Below, one piece after another: positions 53,027 through 64,000 of a stretch of DNA of 64,000 nucleotides. This DNA is from Terrilactibacillus laevilacticus (GTDB taxonomy: Bacteria > Bacillota > Bacilli > Bacillales > Sporolactobacillaceae), in contig NZ_VDCY01000002.1 in NCBI RefSeq assembly GCF_006517395.1, positions 62,001 to 126,000 on the forward strand, read 5' to 3'. Positions within the stretch are counted from its first letter, which is position 1; every line of letters starts with the position of its first letter. The notes beneath the pieces are model-generated. The model had not been told where the DNA came from, searched no databases, and saw nothing but the letters and a program-made list of their open reading frames with translations. The position numbers and the translations under genes were made by a program.

Positions 53027-53797
53027 TTAGTATTCAGTCGTTATTATTGGTGTTCCTATTGTTATTGTTGTTTGACCATTTAATGTACGTAGTGCAACTT
53101 GTATGTTCATTTTTTTCTCCCCAGTATAAATCGCGTCACGCCATGCTCTAGTATATGCAGATACAGACACAAAGGTTTTTTCATTTATTATTTCTACTGG
53201 TTGAGCTTGAAAATCATTCATTATTTTATTAGAAGTATTTAATAGACCAGATTTTATTTTAGCACTTCTTTTCGCTTTTACACAATAAAATTTTTCGTAC
53301 TTTCCATGGAAAATTTTTGCTTGTTCTTTTTTAATTTTCTCTTTTACTTTCGTCCACTTATTAGAATCCCATTGATCGCCCTTCAACTCATATATGATGT
53401 ACGTTTGATAATTATTTTTATGGGGGTAAGCGATAACTTTTATGTTTGCTATGGTATGACGATCCATAACATAAGTTCCAAGCCATTCATGCTGGCCATT
53501 TTTTTTCGTTTTTTCAACAAATGTGTATTTTGGTAATTTGTGAAAAAAGGATTCTGTAAATTGCTCTAGCTCAGAACGACTTTTTAACGAAGTCTCCGAT
53601 TGCCTAGAGTATACAGACCACCCGGTTATCTTTGCTCCCTGTTTTTCAACACTTTGAGCTATTAAGGGAATCTCTTTATAAGTAGATCTATTTGACTGAC
53701 TTGTTTTCGCTTCAACTTGTGAATAAGCCCCTAAGAAAAAAACCATAATAAAAAGTGCAATTATCCATTGATTCTTTATTTTCATCTTGCGTTTCAC
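53027..53797 (-). CDS. ywmB: YwmB family protein
   Basis: The 256-aa protein has a signal-like N-terminal helix (about 9-30, ending YSQVEA), so it is probably secreted or membrane-attached. The conserved YwmB regions are GAKITGWSVYSR (about 53-64), a HEWLGTY segment, and AYTRAWRDAIYTGEKKMNIQVALR near the C-terminus. The family (PF08680, DUF1779) is called TATA-box-binding-like from fold similarity only; the function is unknown. Its place between murA and ywzB matches B. subtilis. Confidence 0.85.
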   Translation of the reverse strand: MKRKMKIKNQWIIALFIMVFFLGAYSQVEAKTSQSNRSTYKEIPLIAQSVEKQGAKITGWSVYSRQSETSLKSRSELEQFTESFFHKLPKYTFVEKTKKNGQHEWLGTYVMDRHTIANIKVIAYPHKNNYQTYIIYELKGDQWDSNKWTKVKEKIKKEQAKIFHGKYEKFYCVKAKRSAKIKSGLLNTSNKIMNDFQAQPVEIINEKTFVSVSAYTRAWRDAIYTGEKKMNIQVALRTLNGQTTITIGTPIITTEY

Positions 53798-53956
53798 CTC
53801 TCCTTAATCACATTGTTCACGATTAGGAGTAGGTTAATACATCTAACTTATCGTTATTAATCGGCAAGATTCTGCAAAAATAGACAACTTTTTTATCTTG
53901 AAGCAAAAATTTACTGCTTATCTCAATAAGCATACAATCTTTGGTTTCCAATACCA

Positions 53957-54181
53957 TTAATTCATTAATAATAAAGAAGAACCGAGATAGTCTAAGAAAA
54001 ATTTAGAGACAAGGTAACTTATAGCAAGTGAAAAAAGAACCATAAAACATAAAGCCTGTTTCCCTTTAGGCTTACGAAAAAAAAGCTCCCATTTAATTCC
54101 TTGAATAGCCCACCAAGTCAAAATAAACGCAATCAGGTGGAGAACGATACTAAGTCCCGCTTGATAGCCAAAAGTCATCAC
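53957..54181 (-). CDS. ywzB: DUF1146 family small membrane protein YwzB
   Basis: The 74-aa protein has two transmembrane helices (about 9-27 and 45-65) around a loop with the conserved WWAIQGIKWELFFRKPKGKQA. It corresponds to YwzB of B. subtilis, located just downstream of atpC there too. Function unknown. Here a 1.6-kb gap, mostly repeats, separates it from atpC. Confidence 0.85.
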   Translation of the reverse strand: MMTFGYQAGLSIVLHLIAFILTWWAIQGIKWELFFRKPKGKQALCFMVLFSLAISYLVSKFFLDYLGSSLLLMN

Positions 54182-54598
54182 CTCTGCACCCTTCCTGGCT
54201 CATTTGTAACTTAATTGTTATATTTCGATAAGGATTTTTAATACAAATGTAACAATTCGTTCTTATTTTAGCTCTTTTTTTCAAAAAGTGCTACCTTTTA
54301 AAAAAAATATTTTGACCATTATACATTATTACCCTTAAATCCAATGAAATAATCATTTACACTAGGTAAAAAAAACCCTTATAACAGATTTTATACCCGA
54401 AAATATTCAAAATCAATGCTTGTAATTTTATATATATAAGCTTTCATGATATTTAAGGAGATAGACCTACCCCAATTTCGCACCGCTCTTTCTAACTAGG
54501 GGCAAAATACCTAACACTAATTAAATATGAAATAAAAATGAATGCTGAAGAGGTTTTAAAATAAGGGTGTGCAATGTGATTTGCGTAATTTCTCTGGC
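54182..54598. other. AT-rich gap upstream of ywzB
   Basis: About 415 bp of AT-rich sequence, presumably with the ywzB promoter. No ORF, hairpin or known motif was recognised. Confidence 0.4.
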
Positions 54599-55607
54599 AT
54601 TGATTTGAGCTACTTCTTGATTAATTGAGCTATTTCGACATTATGTGAGCTAGTTCTGGATTAATTGAGGAACTTCAGCGTTAATTGAGCTACTTCTGGA
54701 TTAATTGAGGCACTATGGCATTGATTTGAGCTACTTTTGAATTAATTGAGGAACTTCAGCGTTAATTGAGCTACTTCTGGATTAATTGAGGAACTTCAGC
54801 GTTAATTGAGCTACTTCTGAATTTATTGAGGAACTTCAGCGTTAATTGAGCTACTTCTGAATTTATTGAGGGACTTTAACATTGATTTGAGCTACTTTTG
54901 AATTAATTGAGGAACTTCAGCGTTAATTGAGCTACTTCTGAATTAATTGAGGAACTTCAGCGTTAATTGAGCTACTTCTAAATTAATTGAGGCACTCTGG
55001 CATTGATTTGAGCTACTTTTAAATTAATTGAGGAACTTCAGCGTTAATTGAGCTACTTCTCGATTAATTGAGGCACTCTGGCATTGATTTGAGCTAATTT
55101 TGAATTAATTGAGGAACTTCAGCGTTAATTGAGCTACTTCTGGATTAATTGAGGAACTTCAGCGTTAATTGAGCTACTTCTGGATTAATTGAGGGACTTC
55201 AACGTTAATTGAGGCACTATGGCATTGATTTGAGCTACTTTTGAATTAATTGAGGAACTTCAGCGTTAATTGAGCTACTTCTAAACTAATTGAGGCACTC
55301 TGGCACTGATTTGAGCTACTTTTAAATTAATTGAGGAACTTCAACGTTAATTGAGCTACTTTTAAATTAATTGAGGCACTCTGGCACTGATTTGAGCTAC
55401 TTTTGAATTAATTGAGGCACTCTGGCATTGATTTGAGCTACTTCTGGATTAATTGAGGAACTTCAGCGTTAATTGAGCTACTTTTAAATTAATTGAGGAA
55501 CTTCAACGTTAATTGAGCTACTTTTAAATTAATTGAGGCACTCTGGCACTGATTTGAGCTACTTTTGAATTAATTGAGGAACTTCAACGTTAATTGAGCT
55601 ACCTTCT
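54599..55607 (+). repeat. Array 9, about 50 units of 20 bp (TTGAG subtype, 40-bp dimers)
   Basis: Dimers of AATTGAGGAACTTCAGCGTT and AATTGAGCTACTTCTGGATT, each exactly 20 bp, repeat through 1 kb between ywzB and the atp terminator. A third form (GGCACTCTGGCATTGATTTGAGCTACTT) recurs about ten times at multiples of the dimer, showing higher-order duplication. Because 20 is not a multiple of 3, no long frame stays open. Confidence 0.93.
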
Positions 55608-55761
55608 GATTACAAACTTGTTAAACCAAGACGATGCTAAATCATGCATACGACTCAGGGTTCAATCCTAACATTACTCTGATTTTAAGATATTCTACGA
55701 TCACAATTTGTAACATTTTCACAATAAAAGTTAATCTTTCACGAAGTATTATAAAATAAAG

Positions 55762-55800
55762 TAAAAAAAAGAGTACCAGCCATTTTAACTGGTACTCTTT
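55762..55800 (-). terminator. Terminator of the atp operon
   Basis: AAAGAGTACCAG (55768-55779) pairs perfectly with CTGGTACTCTTT (55789-55800); T's follow on the minus strand. Confidence 0.92.
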
Positions 55801-55808
55801 CTATTAAT

Positions 55809-56219
55809 TTACTCGATGCCTGATTTGGCAGTTTTTAGTCGGGCTTCTGCTCGTTTGAGCTCTTTTTTTGCAGTTTCGTAATCTAGAGTTCCTCTTTCGA
55901 GTTTATCTAGCTTTCCTTCAGCCTCTACTTTTGCTTTTTCTGCACGGGGTACATCAATATCTTCTTTCAACTCCGCAGATTCCGAAAGAATGGTGACATG
56001 TTCAGGATGTATTTGTATAAATCCACCGTGGACAGCCACATATTGTGTACGATCATCGAGGTCAAGGCGAACACGATCAATTTCTAGTGGTGCAACAAGC
56101 GGCATGTGCTTAGGCAATATTCCGAGTTCACCGCTTGTTGCTCTCACATTAATCATGTGGGCTTCGCCTTCAAAGATTTTTCCGTTCGGCGTTACGATTT
56201 CCGTATGCACCGTACTCAT
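55809..56219 (-). CDS. atpC: ATP synthase F1 epsilon subunit
   Basis: The 136-aa protein has an N-terminal beta-sandwich with VTPNGKIFEGEAHMINVRATSGELGILPKHMPLVAPL, then a C-terminal two-helix hairpin (about 88-134) rich in K and E that regulates ATP hydrolysis. It joins gamma to the c-ring. It is the last gene of the atp operon, 59 bp after atpD. Confidence 0.96.
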   Translation of the reverse strand: MSTVHTEIVTPNGKIFEGEAHMINVRATSGELGILPKHMPLVAPLEIDRVRLDLDDRTQYVAVHGGFIQIHPEHVTILSESAELKEDIDVPRAEKAKVEAEGKLDKLERGTLDYETAKKELKRAEARLKTAKSGIE

Positions 56220-56278
56220 TTTGCAAAACCTCCTTTGGCAGATACATGTCTCATCACGTGAGGTTCAGTCATAACCGC

Positions 56279-57706
<1,428 letters not shown>

Positions 57707-57723
57707 TCACAAATAGTGAGAGT

Positions 57724-58587
57724 TTATTCTAGTGCCGATGCTCCGCCAACGATCTCAGAAAGTTCCTGTGTAATCGCTGCTTGACGAGCACTGTTAAATG
57801 AGAGTGTTAATTTGTCAATGAGTTCGGTTGCGTTATCCGTTGAATTCCTCATCGCTGTCATACGTGCAGCATGTTCTGCTGCCCTAGCATCTAGTAAAGC
57901 CCCATAAATTAAACCTTCTGCATAAAGAGGTAACAAGTTCTGAAGGACCTCTTGACTGTCTGGCTCATATTCATAGTTTACTGAGTGCTCTTCGTGAGTT
58001 TCAATATCAGATAACGGTAATAGTTTTACATCCGTCAACTCTTGATTAATTGCACTGACAAAGTGGTTGTAAACCATATATAATTCATCAATTTCTTCGT
58101 ATTCATATAAACCAACTGCTTTTCTAGCAAGGGACTTAACATCATCAAACGACAAGTGTTCAGATAAGTCTGTGACTCGATGTGTTACTTCTATATTACG
58201 GTTTTCAAAGAATTTCACACCGACTTTACCGACAACAAAAACTTTATATTCATCGCTTGATTGATGACGTTCTTGTATAAGACCATACACATGTTTTAAA
58301 ACATTGTTGTTGTATGCCCCTGCAAGTCCCATGTCAGCTGTTATGACAAGATAACCCGTTTTCTTTACAGGACGTGTTTGAAGCATCGGATGTTTGATAC
58401 TTCCATTATTTCCTGCTGCGATACCACCAACGACTTCGCGAAGTTTATCTGTATAAGCTGTGTATGTTTTCGCTTGCGTTTGCGCACGATTCAATTTTGC
58501 AGCTGATACCATTTCCATCGCTTTCGTAATTTGGCGGGTTTTCTTCTTTGATGCAATACTATCTTTTATATCACGCATTGAAGGCAC
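57724..58587 (-). CDS. atpG: ATP synthase F1 gamma subunit
   Basis: The 287-aa central-stalk protein starts at GTG 58587 with AGGTGGTG 7 nt upstream; [36 protein letters not shown] aligns with the usual MASLRDIK start. The C-terminal [38 protein letters not shown] forms the other half of the coiled coil that turns inside alpha3beta3. Confidence 0.96.
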   Translation of the reverse strand: MPSMRDIKDSIASKKKTRQITKAMEMVSAAKLNRAQTQAKTYTAYTDKLREVVGGIAAGNNGSIKHPMLQTRPVKKTGYLVITADMGLAGAYNNNVLKHVYGLIQERHQSSDEYKVFVVGKVGVKFFENRNIEVTHRVTDLSEHLSFDDVKSLARKAVGLYEYEEIDELYMVYNHFVSAINQELTDVKLLPLSDIETHEEHSVNYEYEPDSQEVLQNLLPLYAEGLIYGALLDARAAEHAARMTAMRNSTDNATELIDKLTLSFNSARQAAITQELSEIVGGASALE

Positions 58588-58635
58588 TTCAATTCACCAC
58601 CTTTTGAAGCGTATGGGATGAAACCATCCCATACA

Positions 58636-60699
<2,064 letters not shown>

Positions 60700-60703
<4 letters not shown>

Positions 60704-61188
60704 AACCGTTCTCCTACTTCTTTGAGAACTTGGTTCATTTCTTTGTCGTATTGTTTTTCATCAATTTCTTTTTCAAGAATTTTCGTAGCGAGAAGGACAG
60801 AAAGCTCAGCTACTTCGTCACGAAGCGAAGCTATGGCTTTGTCTTTTTCACGGGTAATTTCTGCGCGTGCTTCCACAACTAATCGATCGGCCCGATCTTT
60901 AGCGGCGCTAATAATGCTGTCGGCTTCTGATTCGCCTTGTTTTTTCGCACGTTCAATAATCGTTTGTGCTTCTTGTCTTACTTTTTCTAATTCTGATTTT
61001 TGTTCAGCGAGAAGCGATTCAGCTTCTTTTCTGCTTGACTCTGATTTTTCAATTTGATTATCTATATAACTTTGTCTTTTACGCATCATTTCGACAACTG
61101 GTTTTGCCCCAAATTTGCCAACAATGATCATTAAAATAACAAAAACAATTAATTGAAATAAAATTGTTCCTAAATGAAATTCGAGCAC
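60700..61188 (-). CDS. atpF: ATP synthase Fo b subunit
   Basis: The 162-aa protein has one N-terminal membrane helix (about 6-26, LGTILFQLIVFVILMIIVGKF) and then a long charged coiled coil (about 35-155), the peripheral stator stalk. It lies 108 bp after atpE and is coupled to atpH. Confidence 0.95.
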
Positions 61189-61296
61189 GCTTTGCCACTC
61201 CCTTCATCATGTCATCCTGTCATGCATGTTTTAAGCTGCCGTCATAAAAAATTTTAACAAAGAAATCGGGGGCTGACATACTCCCCCAACGTTTTA

Positions 61297-61560
<264 letters not shown>

Positions 61561-61567
61561 TTATAAA

Positions 61568-62293
61568 TTAGTGATCGTCTGCAATTTTTTGTGAAATATA
61601 GACCATTGCAAGAACGGTGAAGATATAGGCTTGGATACACCCAACAAAGAGTGAGAATCCTACCCAAGCAAACATCGGTAAAGCTGTAAGATACGGCGTG
61701 CCCTCTCTTAAAATAAGAATGAGGACTTCACCTGCGAAAATGTTGGCCCATAACCGCGCTGCGTGAGTGGTTGGTTTCGCTAATTCATCAATAATATGTA
61801 GCGGAAACATCCACGCATAGGGTTGAAAGTAATGAGCAACATAGCCTTTTGGACTTTTTCTAAAGCCCACAATATGAGCATAAATCGTTATCGCAAAAGC
61901 AAGTGCTACCGTAACATTAATATCTGATGTCGGTGACTTGAACCAACTTACTTCAGCATCACTTTGTGTAATACCAAAGGCAGGAACAGCTCCATGCGAG
62001 TTGATCATGACAATGACACCTAATGTATTGGCAATGATAATGAAAAGAAATGTCGTAATCGCAAAGCTCAAATATTTAGATGCTTTTTTATCATCAAGCA
62101 TCATATTGGTCACACCACGAATAAAGTCAACAATCATTTCCATAATGTTTTGTTTCCTTGATGGTCTCATTGAGAGTTTTCTAGTTAGAAAAATCACAAG
62201 CAAGATTACAAGAAGGGCTGTAATCGTAGTTCCAATCATCACTGTTACGTCAAACGTCATCCCTAGAAATTTCACTTTTGGAGTTATTTCCAA
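61568..62293 (-). CDS. atpB: ATP synthase Fo a subunit
   Basis: The start is TTG at 62293, chosen because AAAGGAGG lies 7 nt upstream; it gives 241 aa, a normal length. The longer frame to 62341 runs through the atpI end. Five to six membrane helices are present; THAARLWANIFAGEVL contains the essential Arg facing the c-ring Glu, and SLFVGCIQAYIFTVLAMVYISQKI is the usual last helix. The gene start overlaps atpI by 44 nt. Confidence 0.93.
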   Translation of the reverse strand: MEITPKVKFLGMTFDVTVMIGTTITALLVILLVIFLTRKLSMRPSRKQNIMEMIVDFIRGVTNMMLDDKKASKYLSFAITTFLFIIIANTLGVIVMINSHGAVPAFGITQSDAEVSWFKSPTSDINVTVALAFAITIYAHIVGFRKSPKGYVAHYFQPYAWMFPLHIIDELAKPTTHAARLWANIFAGEVLILILREGTPYLTALPMFAWVGFSLFVGCIQAYIFTVLAMVYISQKIADDH

Positions 62294-62696
62294 TGTTCTC
62301 CCTCCTTTCAAGTGATAATCGTGTTTGTTTTCCAGTTTCAATCGTCGTCACAACAATTAATGTCAAATAGCCCAGTAAAAGCGAAAAAACGAATGTTCTG
62401 AAATCAAAAATAGCTGGGAGTTTGTAAACTAAAAGGGCTCCAAACGTAACCATTAAGAAACGAGTCATCGATTTTAGTCCCATTAATTTGTGTGAACCTG
62501 AAAGAACCTTCACACTAGCAATCCTTACTCGCAATGTCATGTGGAAAATGTTATAAAAACTAATTGTCATTCCAAGGACAAAACCTGCTAACAGGGATTT
62601 GACAGGTAGCAAAATCCACAAGAGACTTGCGATAATCAATAAGCAAACATAAATAACGAACATTACACGATAAGACCATGCCAATTCATTTTTCAT
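62250..62696 (-). CDS. atpI: ATP synthase subunit I
   Basis: The 148-aa protein has four predicted membrane helices and a polar C-terminal tail of about 25 residues. LLPVKSLLAGFVLGMTISFYNIFHM is the recognisable AtpI segment. It helps c-ring assembly in related bacteria. Its last 44 nt overlap atpB, and it starts 7 bp after atpZ. Confidence 0.88.
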   Translation of the reverse strand: MKNELAWSYRVMFVIYVCLLIIASLLWILLPVKSLLAGFVLGMTISFYNIFHMTLRVRIASVKVLSGSHKLMGLKSMTRFLMVTFGALLVYKLPAIFDFRTFVFSLLLGYLTLIVVTTIETGKQTRLSLERRENIGNNSKSEISRDDV

Positions 62697-62703
62697 TTAT
62701 GGC

Positions 62704-62922
62704 TCAGTCCTTTGTCATTGATATCAACGAAAACACAGCACTTACAAGGCCTAGTAGCAAACCACCCAGTAACCCGACCGCGAGCCAAATGTGATTTGTA
62801 CTAAAATGCGCATCCAAACGCTTGCCAAGCCATGCCCCACTCAAAATAAACGCGAAAATTTCAAAGCCAATTGTGCTTACGACACCTACCATTCGCCAAG
62901 GATCTGTCTGTTTTTGTTTCAT
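62704..62922 (-). CDS. atpZ: AtpZ/AtpI family small membrane protein
   Basis: The 72-aa protein has two membrane helices: VGVVSTIGFEIFAFILSGAWLGKRLDAHF, then WLAVGLLGGLLLGLVSAVFSLI. This is the AtpZ pattern (PF09527). AtpZ is linked to Mg2+/Ca2+ movement and to c-ring assembly in alkaliphilic Bacillus. It is the first gene of the atp operon. Confidence 0.87.
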   Translation of the reverse strand: MKQKQTDPWRMVGVVSTIGFEIFAFILSGAWLGKRLDAHFSTNHIWLAVGLLGGLLLGLVSAVFSLISMTKD

Positions 62923-62996
62923 GACATCATCCTTTTCAATTCGTCTTTACTTCAGTGAAAATATTAAAAGAAATTGGGAGTTAGTGAGGAAACAAT

Positions 62997-63025
62997 ATAA
63001 CATGATCCAATTTTCTACATATCAA
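62997..63025 (-). promoter_or_regulatory. Candidate promoter of the atp operon
   Basis: Minus strand: TTGATA (63020-63025), 17-bp spacer, TGTTAT (62997-63002), 75 bp before atpZ. The -35 matches 5 of 6 and the -10 4 of 6 of the SigA consensus. Confidence 0.45.
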
Positions 63026-63500
63026 TATCTTTCCCGTAAACACGATTACTTAAAACTTAGCTTTTAAACTTAAAGACATGAATGTAGAAAGCCTCTATCT
63101 AATTTCATCAATCCAATTAACTTTCACTATTTTCCACCGAAAATATCAACTAATTTCAATTTTACGAAAGCGCTATCTTTCTGTCAACATAAACTAATCG
63201 ACTTTGATTTTAAGTTATGTCTATTTTATAAGTGGTTAGCTATTGAAAAGAACTATCATAGCTACAATTAAATTTTAACCATTTTTGATCAAAATGGAAG
63301 TGGTGAAAACTGACGAATATGTGACAGCGAATAAGTCCAGAAGCTTCATAATAAAGCGTTTTCTTCATTGCTATATCAAGAATGAAAGGGGTTAATCCCC
63401 CTCTCTTTTCCAAATATTTTTTTCATAAAATATGACGTCATTTGACAATTTAAAACATTTCTAGCTTATTATATTTAAAAACAACTAAAGTTAGAAACGC
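63026..63500. other. Gap between upp and the atp promoter
   Basis: About 475 bp. GGGG/CCCC with a TTTC run at about 63386-63402 may be a weak upp terminator. Nothing else was recognised. Confidence 0.35.
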
Positions 63501-64000
63501 TTATTTAGTTCCAAATAATCGGTCACCTGCATCGCCCAATCCAGGTACTATGTAACCTTTTTCATTTAATTTTTCATCCAATGCCGCAAGATAGATATCA
63601 ACGTCGTCGTGATCTTGTTGAATACGTTTTACTCCTTCTGGTGCACCAATGAGGCACATTAATTTAATGTTAACAGCACCGCGATCTTTCAATGACTGAA
63701 TGGCGGCTGACGCTGATCCACCGGTAGCAAGCATTGGATCAACCACAATAAGTTCACGCTCATGAATATCACTTGGTAATTTGACATAATATTCTACAGG
63801 TTCAAGTGTCTTAGGATCTCGGTACAGACCAACATGTCCTACTTTAGCCGCTGGAATTAGATTGAGAACCCCATCCATCATGCCAAGACCTGCGCGGAGA
63901 ATCGGAATAATACCTAATTTTTTTCCTGAAAGGCGATATGCTTTGGCTGTGGTCACAGGCGTTTGAACATCAACTTCTTCTAATGGCAAGTCTCGAGTAA
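63501..64000 (-). CDS. upp: Uracil phosphoribosyltransferase, 5' end outside the window
   Basis: The C-terminal 166 residues are present and the N-terminus lies past base 64000. Reading [41 protein letters not shown], the PRPP loop [14 protein letters not shown] and the family end [15 protein letters not shown] identifies Upp. It makes UMP from uracil and PRPP, so uracil released by the uridine phosphorylase and deaminases elsewhere in the window could be salvaged here. upp directly before atp is the conserved Bacillaceae order. Confidence 0.96.
   Translation of the reverse strand, partial: TRDLPLEEVDVQTPVTTAKAYRLSGKKLGIIPILRAGLGMMDGVLNLIPAAKVGHVGLYRDPKTLEPVEYYVKLPSDIHERELIVVDPMLATGGSASAAIQSLKDRGAVNIKLMCLIGAPEGVKRIQQDHDDVDIYLAALDEKLNEKGYIVPGLGDAGDRLFGTK

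Noticed and set aside
62294-62341. N-terminal extension of AtpB into atpI
   Set aside because: AAAGGAGG just before TTG 62293 and the usual subunit length support the shorter form.

Overview
The window reads as chromosome of a motile, endospore-forming, low-GC Firmicute of the Bacillaceae type. The evidence is the conserved chain upp, atpZ-I-B-E-F-H-A-G-D-C, ywzB, ywmB, murA, spoIID, spoIIQ, spoIIID, mbl, flhO, flhP, fabZ, plus SigD-like promoters, Fur boxes and strong AGGAGG-type ribosome binding sites. Almost every gene lies on the minus strand; only an M20 amidohydrolase and a sugar-type ABC ATPase (46.9-49.7 kb) are on the plus strand.

Layout, left to right. 0-6.3 kb: a GntR-regulated operon for an ECF importer (YkoE-like S unit, fused double ATPase, T unit) with a ComB-family phosphatase, a uridine phosphorylase and an amidohydrolase cut by the window edge. 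This looks like uptake and breakdown of a nucleoside-like or pyrimidine-like compound. 6.4-12.5 kb: a DMT permease, then fabZ, an EpuA-like gene, flhP, flhO, mbl and spoIIID. 12.7-45.7 kb: a catabolic island between spoIIID and spoIIQ. It holds a NERD protein, a branched-chain-type ABC importer with a RocB-like M20 enzyme and a class III aminotransferase, a FadR-type regulator, a yclNOPQ siderophore importer with two Fur boxes, a DCC protein, an IclR-controlled nucleoside hydrolase/amidohydrolase/MFS cluster, two paralogous dCache chemoreceptors, and a second RocB-aminotransferase pair. 45.8-64 kb: spoIIQ, the two plus-strand genes, spoIID, murA, ywmB, ywzB, the complete ATP synthase operon and the 3' part of upp.

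The most striking content is non-coding. Eight clear intergenic arrays, and one decayed trace, carry a single family of 20-21 bp units with a core of the form AATTG(A/C)(G/A)(N)(N)ACTTC. There are roughly 190 units in all, spaced about two helical turns apart, and all but one array point the same way. The longest (about 65 and 50 units) flank spoIIID and the atp operon. Other repeats are three copies of a MITE-like element with GTTCAAAAAG ends, two 50-bp palindromes resembling abutted IS3/IS150 ends (one inside a terminator loop), four tandem 130-140 bp units upstream of the second rocB gene, and a solo IS200/IS605-type right end whose folding resembles the omega-RNA region of TnpB elements.

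The island genes form a nitrogen and carbon scavenging set: import of amino-acid-like and nucleoside-like compounds, deacylation or deamination, transamination, and chemotaxis toward such compounds. All functional calls rest on motifs and gene order read by eye; no database search was run.
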